This document shows positions 12,901 to 27,900 of a DNA stretch of 64,000 nt, piece by piece. Made by a program: the position numbers and the translations under genes. This stretch comes from Stichopus chloronotus (taxonomy: Eukaryota > Echinodermata > Holothuroidea > Aspidochirotida > Stichopodidae): the NCBI GenBank assembly GCA_021234535.1, contig CM037836.1, positions 13,499,111 to 13,563,110 of the forward strand, in the 5' to 3' direction. The first letter of the stretch is position 1. Each line of letters starts with the position of its first letter. A model generated the notes under the pieces. It made no database searches. It was not told the origin of the DNA and worked only from the letters and a program-made list of their open reading frames with translations.

Positions 12901-15900
12901 GATTTCTTAGATTTCTTTTTGACAACAGTTCAATAAGAGGTACATGAAGTGGTTGATTATTGTCATTTTTAATTTGTTTAATTCGATGGCATTATGTGTC
13001 CTCAATCTAAGTCTGCTTCAAATATTTCAGGTGGTCGCAGTCGTGAGTCAAGCGGAGAGTCTGGCAGACAATGCCACAGAAGTGTCACAGAGGGTTCAGA
13101 GATACTTGGATGACAGAAATCTCGCTGCTCTGAAATCTGAGGCCAGCACCCTGAATATCGAGAGCAGGCAACTCCTAGATCAGGTCAACAATGTTAACCT
13201 TGATATTCCAGGTTGGTAGATGTAAAAGTTTAAATTAGTTCCTTTTCTTTAGTTTGTTCCTCCCCCATCTATAGTACAGTGACCATTATCTGCACCCCTC
13301 TCCCCACCCCACAACCTATTTTTATTTCTTTTTGTATTTGTGAGCTATGTGGGATATGTTGCAATAGTAACTAGTTTATTGTTGTTCTGAAGAGTGTCAA
13401 TGCTGAAGTTTGTCTCTGATGCTTTTATTTGATTGATGATGTATGTTATTTTCTGTCATGTGTGACATTCCTGCTTTCTTGTAGCCATAGAAACCACTTT
13501 GAGTGAGGCGAACAGAACCATAAGGGAAGGAAAGCGACTGTGGTCATTAGTTGACGATGGCATCGGAAACTTACAATCTGCGGTACAGGAATTGCAGACC
13601 CATGTTGCAGGTAAAGTTGATATGATAACCAGCGAAAAGAAAACCTCTCGTATGCTTGCATGAAAACTGAAGCAATTCAGTTATTTGTACAGTTCAGTTG
13701 TAAAAACTGTTCAATTATTTGTGTAATCATTGTCACTATGTGCATTTTCACTTAATGCATTGTTTCACTCTGGAAATTATATTAACACCTTTTACAGGAA
13801 AAAACTTCACCCTTGATCATAGAAGAACGTAGTATGTCAGTCCATTGCCAAACGTTGGTGGCATATATGTTGTATATACATATAGTGCAAAGGTCATAAA
13901 ACAACATAATATATTTATAGAAAGAAGGTACTAAGTTTTGTCTCTGTTATCGTGAAAATTACAAATTTCTTTTAAAGCGAAAAATTTCCGTCATTGCAGG
14001 ATCGAACATCGATGATTTGATCAAAACCGGTGAAGAGACTGCCAATTCCACCGCAGAGTTTGCGACTGTTCTATGGAGTAACATCTCAGAATCAAACGCT
14101 TCCATCAGTGAAAGCAGAGCCTCCATCCAGATGCTCGAAGAAACAGTCACCAACAGCTCATTTCTCCTCGATTCTTTTCCTGATCAAGGTATTGTGTCTC
14201 TTTTCTGTTTACTTGTGATATTTTAAGTGCACTTGAGGCTATCAAAAGAAAGTCATTGTCATTTATTGTCTTAGCAACTGGCAGGTCAGATTTTGAATAA
14301 AAATCTAATAAGCTCTGTCACTCCCAAAGTACAAACCTTTTCTTAACACCCAACTTTATCACCATGGATCTTGCTATGTGGTTTATATATTTTGGTTCAC
14401 CTGATGAGGAAGAAGTGATTCTTTAAAAAGCGTTTGTGACAACAATGGAATAACTTCTTTCCTTGATATGCTGTTTTATTAAGGTTTAGCTTTTTTTTTT
14501 AGAATTTTTTTAGAAGAAAAGTTTTTAGTCTCTATTTTTTTCTAGAAGGAAAAAAAAGATTTTACTACAAGAATTTTCTGGAGGAAAAGCAAAAGTAGAA
14601 TTTTACTCTTTCCAAAGTAAACAGTAGAAAAACTTTGGTGGTGTTATTGAAATATAGTGCAACACAACCTGTGTTGTTTAAGTGTAGTTGCATCACAACA
14701 TGTGTTGTTTCAGTGTAAGTGCATCACAGTCACCGCTGTTACAGTGAAGTGCATCACAACCAGCATTGCCTCAATGATGTACGTAAGAGGTAATGTTATT
14801 TCAGCATATTACATCTGATAGTGCTGCATAACATCTGGTGTAATGTAAGTGTGGCGCATCACAACTAATGTTGTGTCAGTGTAGTGTGTTTGTCAACTCA
14901 ACCAGCGTAATGCTTTAGTGATTGCCGCAACCATGTTGATAGTAATAGCAAGTGTTTTGGCGGGGCATTGAGTGTAGTGAACATCACACCTAACTTTCTC
15001 GTTTCATTCATATCAAGTGACGTCGCTTGAGACAACCACTGACGACATCTCTCAGAAATTTGAGACACTTCACCGGCTGTCCAACCAGACCACTCAACTC
15101 AGATCCACAATCGCTGACAAAATGGCTATTCTGAAGCAGAAACTAGCCCAAGCCCAGCACCGCCTCATCAATTCGAGACTACCGGCAAGATTTGAAGGAG
15201 CCAGCGTGCTCACCATCAGGAGAGTGTCAGAAGCCGTTCAGACCCCCTTTGACGAGGTGAAGCTCAGTTTTCAAACTGAGAGGAGAGACGGAGTGCTATT
15301 TTTCACAGAGAACAGGGAAGGCGTCAGCTTCATGAGCCTAGAGATAATCGCCAGCCGTGTGGTCTTCCGATTCCGAATAGCCAACGACATAGTGAGGATT
15401 CAGAGCCCCATCGACGTTTGCTGCGGAGAGTGGTATGACGTCTTGGCGACCAGGTGAAGCCCTTTTTGATATTTGGCCAGATTGGTGTTGGTTGACTGTT
15501 TTGGGGATTATATGCTGGAACGGAACAAAAAAAGGCCAAGAATCTCAGTGATTTGATCAGTATTGCTGTAATTTATTATTCACTGTAACTTTGTACAGAG
15601 GTTGTTAGACAGTTTAAATAATTTACATCTGTGAAAGAATAGGGAAAGACCTTTCTGTCTGTGTCCCCCAGTTTGCTGCATATTCCACCATGTTTGTCAA
15701 AGTTAAAATTACTCTGTTCTTTCATGAATCAGTGGAGTAATAGTAGATCCCCTTTGTCATTGATACTCTCTAGAACTTAGATGCTCCCTTAAAGTTAATG
15801 TCAGTTCTTTTTATTTTTTTTTAGTAGAATGTCCCATCCAAATGCAGTGAGTAACATTGTACATAAGTTGCAACAAACGTTATTGATATAATTCTAAAAG

Positions 15901-18900
15901 ATGAAACATGACAAAATAAACATTTCTTCTGCATCATTATTGATTACTTATACATGCCATTTCTGCAATGTCGTGGCCAAATTTATTGTAAGTACAGTAA
16001 TGGCCTAATTTCTCCTTAATTAGGAAGAAAGAATCTGTAAAGGATTTATGCAGAAGTTAATTATATTGAGCAAGACAATAAATGAAAAATTTGTGAATAA
16101 GGACTGAATCAGACACCCAAAATTCTGAGAATTGTTTTTAAAAAAGGAAAGAACCTTTGGCATTGCATTGTTTATTGCTTACTTGAAATTATTTTTACTT
16201 CCACTCAACAGCACCAAGCATACTTTAATCCAGTGGAATTAATTTCAGAAATAAGTCCACCACTTAGAGTTGTGAAACAATAAGATATCAGTATGAGTTT
16301 AAACTCGGAGTGAGGTAACTAAGCAAAAGCGATACTTTGGGTTTACAACCCCAAGTTTCCCTCTGCCTCCTGTTGGTTGGCGGAGGATGTTCACTGACAT
16401 TGCAGTCACAATGAACAGTTTTATCCGCTGTAACATTGTCAAATTTTCCAGAAAAAACTCATCTACAACTTGCTGTTTGTATTTTTCTTTTTTAGTGTTG
16501 TGTTGAGGAAATGGTTGCTGTCATTTTTCACAGTTTGTGTTTTGGTCTTCCACAGATACGCTAATCAAGGTGAACTGACGGTGACCAAAGTCTCCACCGG
16601 TGGCAGTTCTACCAACTTCGATCGTAGCCTCAACGTGTACTTGACCCATATGCCATTCCAGGCCAACACCACCATGTTCATCGGAGGTATTCCCAGGGAC
16701 TACCAGGTATGCTGTTGATTGATGCTCTCCAGTTATAAGTACTAAGCAGTTTGCCATTATCTCTCTTCCTGAAAGGATTCAAAACTTTTGATATGTGTGA
16801 CAAATGTTTTACGCAATGCTTCTCGGTGATAAATTCTAGAAGTGATATCAGTGATTGGGGAAGGTGGTTAAACAGTCTTTGCACGTCACAGAATGAGGTA
16901 CGTTGGTATTTAATCAGTCTTCGCCATTCATAGTAATGAAGTAACTTGGTTTCACATAGCCTTTGCGAGTAACAGTATTCAAGTGACACAAGTTTCACAA
17001 TTTTGTTGCAAGTCATAGTGTAATGAGGTTACTTGGTTTTGCAGAGTCCCTGTAAAGACAGTTACATTGATATTGAGCAGGTATTATTTAAAGAGGAAAA
17101 ATCATGCTTTATTATGTGCATCCATGGACAGTTACCTTACCAAAGCTTTGTAGCATGTAATTCTCATCACTGCTTTCAAGATTTTGTACTGTGCATAGAC
17201 TGAAGTAGATTCTGTAGATGTTATTTGCAAAGTGCCTCCAATGGTGTAACTACAGGTAACTCACTTGTACATTTCTCAAACCACTGCCTCATCTATCAGT
17301 ACAAATATCTGTGACAATGAAGTGAATTGAAAGATTCCACACTCCTAACAAAGGATACTCAAGTTTTTTATCTTTTTTTATGGTTTTTTGCTAATAACTC
17401 ATACCCAATGATAACCTTCCAAACATTCTTTTTTCTTGGAGACCTGCTATGAAATTCAGAAATGTTTTGTATTTACTTAGCTCACGGTCACTATGGAATC
17501 GGGAGAAACGGTAAAAACTCAGCATTTGTGCATGACTTTTTTTTTTCTTTTGAAAAGTAGTTCCAGATTTGGTGGTAGTATGAAATTTCAAGGTTTGAAT
17601 TGCATTTTGAAAATATGCAAACATGGGAGTTGTAAACAACTGAAGCATGTGGTACCATAGCAAAAATCACAACACAAAGAATATAGCAGAATGTTGTAAA
17701 TCGTATTTTGCAGTTCGAACATTTTAATAGAGGATACGAAACAACAAAACATGGAAGCAATTTAATTTTTCATGATTTTCTGCTGATCTCTGTAATTTCT
17801 TTTTTTGACCAACTGCATGTATGATATGATGACTTATAGGCTATGTTTAGTAATATTCACCCAGACAATATTTTCCTCATTGCAAAAAAAAACAAACTAA
17901 GAAACCATTTTAAAGCAGTTGATGAGTTTGCTTAAATCTGTATTTTTTCTTTTACCATTTGGTTACGTTTCTGTCATATATTATGTGAAAACTGCACCAT
18001 TGATGTTACATTGCCTGTGCTAAATCGCAATCTTTGAGAATAACTTGAAGGAAAAAGAAACAAAGCAATTTAGTGTGACATACATCACAAAAGTAGCTGG
18101 ATTTATTCAAAAGTCGTAGAGTGACATGTTTATAATCCCTTGGAATTGTGGAATCTATTACTGTATTTGAGATGTAGGTTAAATTTGTTGAAAATGCAAA
18201 TGCGATGACATGGAATGTTGTACAGTGGCAGTATTTCTTTTGTTTGGCATGTAACTTTTATCTCTTAATCACTGGGTTTCACTTGGGTAGAGTGATATCA
18301 ATACCTGTGAAAATACGTAATCCTAAAACAAAACCCTCCAGGCTTCCAAAATCTCAATTGTTGTGGAAACGAAGGTTACGTAAACAAAGGATAACATAAG
18401 ATAAATCGTGCACGTTCCTCTCTTGATGCCATAAACTTTCAAACTTTAGCCAATTTTTTTTTTTCATGAAGTGGGTATAATACAGGAATTTTTACTTTAA
18501 TGGTTAATACAGCCAATATTTCATGTCACCCAACCTTTAATGTGTAGTGTGAAACCTTTTAGTGGATGTTGTCATTGCTGAATCACCCACAAAGCAAAAA
18601 AAATTTTTAGTTACATCATACTAATATGAATCCAGAATGGTCATGTCTATTGGCAAGATTACTTATGGTCAGTGCCAAGATTTCACTTTTTTTTTGGCCA
18701 TAGCTTGCTACATTCACAACTCCAGTCCCATGAAACATTTTAGCAGGGTCACATGTGGGATGTCCTCAGTTTATTTTTTCATATTTTCATCCTTTGGTGG
18801 CAGGCATTCCCTCTCATTTTCTCTCTCTTGCTTTTAACATTTTGTTCTTTTGTGACAGTTACATGAATGATCAGGTGACTTTGCTTTCTGTAAAGTTTCT

Positions 18901-21900
18901 CTCAAGTTTCTGTCTTTGGTAACAGATTACTACTCTAATGGGAAGCAAAATTTTACCTTTCATGTTGTGGAAATCATATTTTCGAGACTTGCTCACAACA
19001 ATTTCTACCTAGTATAATTCCTTTATTTAAAATTGCTACATAAACATAGATACATCTTTTGGTTCGCTGGTTAGTATGTTCAGTAAAGTCAAAGGTATCG
19101 ATAAACTGTAACATTACTCAGTAGACTTGAACTTTGACAAGGCTTGACTGAGCAATGAAATATCAAACTAAAGGTAAAGTTTGTTTCATGAGATGATTGG
19201 GTTAAAACGTTTACTCTTTTTATGCCCACATTTGCGCAAGGAGTCTCCTAAAACCGAGACTTGCTATGAATCTTTTCTGACTTGCAGTTGCTGTTAGCTC
19301 TAAGCAGAGACTTCACAGGATGTATCTCAGATTTCAGCTTTGAAAAACAAGATTTTGACCTCTGGCAGCCCTATGCAGTGGAAGGATCCACGTCCTGTTG
19401 CCAGGCACCTGTAGCAATCACTCCGATGCCGCCCTCCTACATCGATGGTATCAGCTTCGCTGGGTTTGGACACCTGCAGGTTTGTTATCTTATTTTACTT
19501 GAAAGGAGCATGTGAAGCAACCTTTGCTTTGGCATATCAAATATTGTTGAAATTTTTGCTTGATCCATTTCCTTTATCAAGCAATATCAATTAAGTGGAT
19601 TAAAAAGTTTGCATAAGATAAACAGGATGTGATAGTGGTACTTACACATAGTGAAAGATAGATTGGTTAATTTTACTGTCAACTGCTTTTCCTCTTATGT
19701 GTGACCATATCAGCATATCTTGCATCCAGTGACCCTTTTCAAATTAGATTGTAACATTACATCATAACATTTCTTGTGACAGATTGGGAGTATTCTAGCC
19801 GATCAGATTAACAGTACCCTAGGGCTCAACTGTATGACATCAGGCTGACAGTACGCTATCACATCAGGCTGGAAGGACTCTTTCACCTCAGACTGATAAT
19901 ATTCTGTCACAACAGACCAACATTAGCACCTATTCCATCAGACTGATAGCGATCTATCACAACAGACTGACGGTACTCTGTCACATCAGACTGACAATAT
20001 TCTGTCACAACAGACCATCAGAAGTACTCTATCCCGTCATACTAACAGTACTCTGTCACTTCAGGCTGACAATATTCTATCACATCAGACTGACAGTACT
20101 CTATCACATCAGTCTGATGGTACTCTGTCACATCAGACTGACAATATTCTGTCACAACAGACCGAGAGAAGTACTCTATCCCATCATACTAACAGAACTC
20201 TGTCACTTCAGGCTGACAATATTCTATCACATCAGACTGACAGTACTCTAGCACATCAGACTGACAGTACTCTATCACATCAGTCTGAAGGTACTCTGTC
20301 ACATCAGACTGACAATATTTTGTCACATCAGACCAACAGTCGTACTTTATTCCATCAGACTGACAGTACTCCATCACAGCACTTCAAGCTGACATATATC
20401 TATCATTATTCTATCACATTATCAGACTGTCAGTTCAGACTGACAATACTCTATCACATCAAACTGATGCATTCTGGCACATCAGACTGACAGTACTTGA
20501 TCGCCTTAAACTGTTGTTATGTCATTGAGTTGTGTTGCGTACGTTGAATATTATTCACCCTTTAGGTAAAGATGATAGTTTACATTTAGTTAAGGTGAAA
20601 ATTTGTCGATTTAGAATTCTGACAGCTTTGAACCAGTTATCAGTAGTTACAAATTAGATGATGTTTAGCTCTTTCAGACTGTTTCCATTCTCTCACAGCT
20701 CATGATGTCGGACTTTGAAATCGAGAATCAGAATGTCTTCTCGCTGGAGTTCAGGACCTCCGTTCCCGAGGCCGTCCTGTTCATGGTCACCAGAGCAGAT
20801 CTCATATCCTACATAGGTACATTGTGTAACTTTTCTTAAGTTGCTACATGAATTATGATCGGGCAAATGTTTGAGGTTTGCAGCTCATATTGATTCCAGT
20901 TTGGATTGAATGTAATCATGATATGTCAGAGTATCTCTCCTTGTTTGTACTCCTGTTGTAGCTCACGTCAAGTCAACCATGGAGGCTGTTATTTTTCGTT
21001 CCCACAGTTTTATGTAGCAATGCCAAAGAAGATTGCCTTTGACCAATCCCTGTGGCTGTTGTTTGATGTCCTGACTTTCTTCCGTGCCCTGCCATGATCA
21101 TTACATTCTGTTTTGCATGATTTTATCATTCCATGTCTTATCTCCATCAGGTATATTCCTTGCAGAGGGTCAGGTGGTCTTCGAGATGAACACTGCAGGC
21201 AATGCCAGGTACACCATTCAGAGTTCCACGTTGTACAACGATGCCATGTGGTACAAGGTGAGAACTATGATACCCACACTGTGTTGTAAATGATAAACCA
21301 TACTGTTGTACACAGTGAATGAGGAGTGTAGATTAAAAGCCTAAGGGGATCTGCAGAGCAGTGCAGCAAATGATTAATTGCAAGGTGGTTTTGTAATACA
21401 TTTGAGAGTTAAAGAAATTCTTTAATGACATCTCTCATGTCTTTCAACTATACAACATGTTCTTAAGGCAATTTCCTGTCCATCCATTCCGGAAATATCT
21501 CGCAAAATTTGGAATATGTTAGGCATCTACTGAATTACTGAATGTAGGTATGAGATTTTTACAAGCACTAAACAGAAGATGTTTTGCGTCTTAAAACGTT
21601 TGCAGGGAATACGAAAAGTGCAAAAGGGAAAACAGCGTTTATTGCTCTTACGCCACATGTAGACACCTTTGATGGCTGACAAATTTTCTGACTTGTATCG
21701 AGTCCCAAATTTCAAAGTGGTATTTCAGAACTAAAGAAGTTTTCATGGGCAAAGTAATTATGTATTAAGTTTCCTTTTGGTGGAGAATCCCTTTGAGTTA
21801 GTTACAGTACTGCATTGATGAAGGACAATGTGTACTAACAGTCTATGGGGAGGAAGGTATGAACAAAAACGTTTTAAATTTCTCCGACTTGACAAATTGT

Positions 21901-24900
21901 TATCCTGAATGAAAATGCAAGACTAAAGAGGATTTTAACTTGTCTCTGACAACCATAGATATATCTATCAGCTATTGAAAAGATGATGACTTTGTCTGCT
22001 CATTAATCTGGCAAACATCTGAAAACTTTTCCCTCATGCCATTCAGGTTCTCGTGAGTTACAATTCGACAAACTACAAGATGGAGCTGAGTCATGAAAAT
22101 GGAACCACGCTAGAACTGTTTGAAAGGAGGACGCTATATGCTCTGAGATTTCCCAATCTGAAAAATTCGCCCAAAGTTTTCCTCGGTTCAGCTGACCCAG
22201 CAAACTTGGAAATGGCTGCGTAAGTCACCAGTCACCTACATTTACATTGTCACAATATGTCAGAATGTGAAACCCATGTCAATTTCAAGAAAAGGCTACC
22301 AGGATTCTCATCAACAGTGTGTTCATTCTTTTCCTGCTTTGTTCTAGTTTTCTCTGGAGCTTCAAGAAACACACTTCAAACTGCATAACATCAAGTGCTT
22401 CTAATTCCACTTCCTGTCTGATCAAAGGAAAAATAAATGGGTTCACATCATAACTTGTGACCCATGAAGACCCAGTTGCAAAACGATAGCAGTTGCAAAA
22501 CGATATTTTCTCCAGTCCTACCTAAAAAAGGTTGAATTTTCTCTTGAGTTGCTTTCAGCCGAAGCCACAACTTCCCAGGTAATTGCTCCGTGTGCCATTT
22601 GTGCCGTACTGGCACACAGGCAGCTGCGTATCCTTCACAGCAGGTGTCCAATAAATTATGAAAAGGTTGTGATAATGCAGACTTATGTGGGCATCACCAC
22701 AATGTTTGTTAAACATTTGCTAATTGTGATGAACAACATTGTCCAATGATGTCTTACGCTCCAGTGTGTTTATCCTTCATTTTGCGTCTGTCCACAGGAG
22801 AGTACAAACTTCCCTTAGTTTTGCAGGCTGTATGAGGAACATTCAGGTCGTCAACAGTTCCGCTGGAGTCTTAGATCCCGTAGCAGTCAGTGCGGATACA
22901 GCCCAAAGCCAGGAAGGCGTGGCGTTTACTGGATGTTTAGCGGAGGTCAGTGTCAGATCACAAATCGTTTCTGACTTGGTTTTCCCCTCATTTTACAAAA
23001 TTAAACTTAGATGGAGCACATCTCTGTTAAGGAGCTGCCACCTTTAACAGAACGCACAAAATTGTATGTAGTATTTAACAATGCTCAAAACTCCCGCACG
23101 TAGACAGACCTTTATTGGTTTTACAACCAGCTCGAATTACAGACTTTATCGCTGTGTGAAAAGGTTGAGGGTAAATGTAACAGAGACAACGGTTAGTCTC
23201 ACTGCCATTAGGAAGGAGGCAGTGGAAAGATATGCCTAGGGATTGATAGACCAGAATGGCAAGCCATGGTCTCCAGGATTCCTTGGAAATTGGGCAAGAT
23301 GATGATGAATGGTGATGGTGATGACGATTACAATGATCATGATGATGGTGATGGTGATGATGGTGATGGTGGTGGTGCTGATGATGATGATGGTGGTGGT
23401 GGTGGTGGTGATGATGATGATGGTGATGATGATGGTGAAGATGATGATGAAAAGTATGAGACACATACATGCAAAAGTTGATATCTATGAAAAATAATCC
23501 CATTTTTCTCATAAGGTCCCATTCTTCAAATTTCATTTTGGAATTTCTTTTCAGGTGACCCAAGGGTTTGGTTTCCAAGGAGACTTCGCCTACGCACAGT
23601 TGACGTTACCGGATCAGTTACGCTTCACGCGTTTTCTCAGATTCTTCTTCAAGACAACTAATCCAGATGGAATTCTGGCCTATTCTTATGACTCTCAGTC
23701 CTTCGTAAGTGTTTTTTTTTTCCATCCTTTCATAGAGGGCTAAAACAGTTGCGTATTTTATAGATGTGCTTCATGTTAAGTTTTAACTCCAAAAGGGATT
23801 GATCTGTTTCACTAGAAGATGATTCCATTGTGTCAAATCAATTTTTGCACAGATAGTAGCATAACTCGTTGAGTTAGTAAACCAATGAATGAAGGTGGTG
23901 GTAAATGAATGATTAAATGGATAGTGTTTGAACAGATGGATGGATAGATAGATGGCAGATAGACAAACAGGCAAACTAACAAACAGACAGTCACACAAGG
24001 ATATCTATGCTAAACTGATCATATCATTGAACAAAGTTGTTCCCAATCTGATGATTAATCTAATTATTAGAAGAAGACAGGGAAGAATACAGTGATGTTA
24101 GTTGTACTTGTCAAGTCACCACACACTTGTGACCCAAGTGTTACAAAGTATTTTTGATGCTGCTGCTAAGTACTGCTTTCAACAAAGTCTTGTTATGGTT
24201 ATCAAACCATCAATTTTTTGCCATCTTGCTGCAGAACAAACTGTTCTACGTCACTCTCTACCACGGCAATGTCTTTGTCCGTTACAACGTTGGCAACGGC
24301 CTGTCTGAGCCCCTTCAGACCAAGGGTCAAAAACTGAACACAGGTCAATGGCAGCTGGTCACCATACACTTTACTGCACTCAGGTGTGTACATGCATTTT
24401 GCATTGCCGTTACTTAATGTGCTAAAATGAGCCGCTGCACTCGGGAGTGGTTTGAATTCACCTCCAGCATCCCAGATATGTTGACTCATCATCTCCTTCC
24501 CACAATGCACTACTCATGGGCTAGCCCACCATGCCCTGTCCCACTCTCTACCAAGTATGCTAGATTTGAAATAAGATTGACGCATTTGGTCAAATTGTCA
24601 CAGCCCCTACACAACAGCTTTTAGGGAAATTTTCCCTCTAAAGTATTTGATCCTATGATGTGCATGTTCTTCGGTTTTATGTTCATTGCGGAAATGACAT
24701 TTTAGAAGATGCTGAAATAGACATTATCATGAGTCCAAATGTTAAATATTAATGTATTCACTTTTTAAAACTAAATGAAAACTGATATTAAGCCAATTGA
24801 ATCCCACAATGTTTGCATTTGTTGTTACCATTTGCATGTTAATCAGACTGATAGTGTCTGATTGTGTAGTGGAAGTAGACAGATTGTAAACTAGCAAGCT

Positions 24901-27900
24901 GTTTGTAACCTGATTGTAAAATGATGGTAGATTTGATTGTAAACTGATATTGATTTGATAGTGCACTAATTGTAGATTAATTGGTAACTTGTAGTAGACT
25001 GATAGTAAAATGATTGTAAGCTGACTGTAGACTGATAGTAAACTGGAAGTAGATTGATTGTAAACTGATTTGAATTGACAGTATATTAGTAATAATCAGC
25101 ACAGCAGTGAAGTGATACCCTGTATAGAATAATGCCTTATTTTGTTTCTAGATACTTGAAGTTTCATTGCAATGCTTTATCTATAGAATAGATAATAATT
25201 CATTGATCCTCGTTCCAATTTACCTGAGGACATTTTGCACTTTTTCACAACCAATGATATTTATTTAATAAAGTCGAATTGTTTTTTTTTTTGCCATCAG
25301 TGTTTCCCTGAAGGTTAACAATCCAGCCGACCGTCTACAGCAGCCGACAGTTGGGTACCGACGGCATCCAGATCAACGGGCTGTCCAACAGTTATCTCTA
25401 CATCGGCGGGGTCCCTGCCACCATACCGGTGCTAATAGGAGGAGAATTCCCCGTCAGGGAATCCCTATCTGGTGACATGGACCAGTTTACTGTAAATGAT
25501 ATGTGAGTGTTACTATCATTCCCCTTCAAAGCGATTTACCCTTTGATTGTACAATTAGAGAGGGCAGTAGCCAGAAAGGAGGACTTGAAAGATTTGAGAT
25601 GCTGAAATACCAAATTGATGATGAGTCTGAGCAGGTGAATGTGGTACAGGTGGTGTTAAATACCACCCAGAAAACCAGTGAATGACATATGCTCATTTAA
25701 CTATTTACAATTGAGTGATTTGGTTTTTGCAGGGAGGGTATTTCCCCATGACTTTGTTGATTTCTTCATTTCTCCTTCACAAACAGTTTCTCTCACAACA
25801 TATTGTGTTTCATTGATTTATGCTGTTTGTTTGCTAAATATCATTTATGATGCCTCAGAAATGAACTGGTACGTTCTCTTCCGTCAGTCAACCGAACTTA
25901 AACGACCCTGACGTGGTAGTCAGGTCAAATGGCTTGCTGTTGAACGGTGTCCCCCCAGAGGAGGCGGAACTTCCTCCCGTACCATACCCCACCGATGCAC
26001 CGGGACAGGGTACCCAGTCACCTCAGAGTTGTCAAACACCGGTGGAGGTTGTCCCATATCCAGATGTCTACAGATTTGGAGCTACAGTAGCTGATAGCTA
26101 TATGTCATTTAGACTGGAACCATCTCAGTTGGTTTATTTCCAAGTCAGGTGAGGTTGTAGATCTGCTTCTTCTGCTTTTTGTGCTATTATTTCATTGAAC
26201 ACAAACACTCCAGCGGTTCTAAGTGAGATCTATCTGAGAAGAACCTGTATTTCTTATGAAAATTGTAAAAAAAAACCTATAGTATTACAGAATGTGACCA
26301 ATATTTGTTGAAAGATGCACACAAAACCCTGAAATGATAAAACCTGTGTTTTTATTTTTAACCATGAAGTGTTAATAAAAGGCAGAGGAGAAAAGAAATG
26401 ATACTATCTAGCTTCGAAGGTTTCCTACAATCACATCCTCCATTGCAATGGTGCATGAGTCAGCTTTGACACAGCTAGTGGAAGATCACAGTTGCTATTA
26501 AAGCCAGTTCCTCAAACAAGAACACCAATTCAAATGTCTGTGTATGTTCAGACAGTTTCATGACAACCTTTGCACATTTGAATACAATAGTCTTACTCAT
26601 GTGACAGCACAACATCCAACTGTGCCAATCATCCATATCAACATGATGATGTAGTCTTGCTAAAATAGTCATCAAACCTTCCTCCCTTTGCAATTGCAGA
26701 TCTTTGACTGTCGACAAGACAACTAGCATCCCCTGTTGTAATATGAAATACACCTCAAGAAAACCTATTAGTAGGCATTTGTCTTCTTATTGAGTGTGTT
26801 ACCTGAGTGGAATAGCATCACTGTGATGTGATAAAATTAACTACCAATGATGAGGTGGTAACAAGATATGCCACACTTTTGTTGTCTTAGTGTAGTACGA
26901 AAAACAGGATTTTCAGCAGATTCAATGGAGCGTGAATCACTTACTTCTGGCGAAGAGGCTGCATGTGCTGACACAAGATTTTTTTTTAGCAAATCGTGAT
27001 GAACTCATCTTGTTAAAATAGTCATGAAACCTTCTTCCCTGCTCAGTTGTACATTTTTGTCTATGGGCATGACAACTAGCATTCCCTACCAACATGAAAG
27101 ACAGCTCCAGAAAATTGACCTTCCATGTCTCGTGTTATCATTTGCGGAGTGGGACAGAGTCCCCGCAAGGTGGTAAAAAAGACCAGAGATGAGGATGATG
27201 ACAAGATATGCTACACCTTCCGTTTGTTAATGTAGGATTCTAGCAGCTTTCTTCTAAAATGAAAAAGATGCTAAGAGTAACAAAATGAAGTCTTAGAGTA
27301 ACTTGTAATACTTTGTTCCCTGCTCACTCTTTAAAGATCAAACACTAAGGACAGTTTGAAGCAATCATGTTCAACACATTCTGTAAAGTACAAGAATATC
27401 CTTGAGGGTAACAGTAGATACAAATCAAGGAAGTAGCTTTAGTTTAAACACACAACTATGATATTGCTTTCAAATAACTGTTTTTGTTTTGTGTTCTCAT
27501 ACAGCTTTGTGATAACAGTTCAGTTCAGGGCCTACGCACCTGACGGTATCCTGTACTATGGCGCCAACCAGATGGTCAACCCCACGGAATGGTTTTTGTT
27601 GATGATGAAAAGTGGACAGCTCTCCTTCAGCATGATGACAAGCTCTGGCAGTTTGGATGGACTGAACATCATAACCAAGGGCAAATATGACACTGGAAGG
27701 TGGTTTGAGGTCAGAGCGATACTCTATTGAATGGAATCTTTTTAGTTTCAGATTTTGAATTTTTTTTACCAAAATTTATCCCTTCTTTCATGAAATCATA
27801 GACATGTCCATTTCTCAAGTCTCTTTTACGAGTGCTCTAAGGATGATTTTCACATCGAGGTTTGTTACAAAAGTGAAAACAAGGCTGTGTCAGTCTAGAC

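Noticed and set aside
20189..20377. Minus-strand ORF with an eight-residue repeat
   Set aside because: By-product of the 24-bp minisatellite; no start context, splice sites or homology.
19846..20501. CRISPR-like array
   Set aside because: Units are contiguous with no unique spacers, diverged, and in an animal intron.
23075..23578. 167-residue minus-strand ORF with poly-His
   Set aside because: It is the complement of a GAT/GGT microsatellite inside a laminin intron and has no conserved domain.
25301..25502. Laminin exon 25 starting at 25301 after CATCAG
   Set aside because: That start is out of frame with both neighbours, and the correct frame has a stop at 25309. The acceptor at 25312-25313 restores it.
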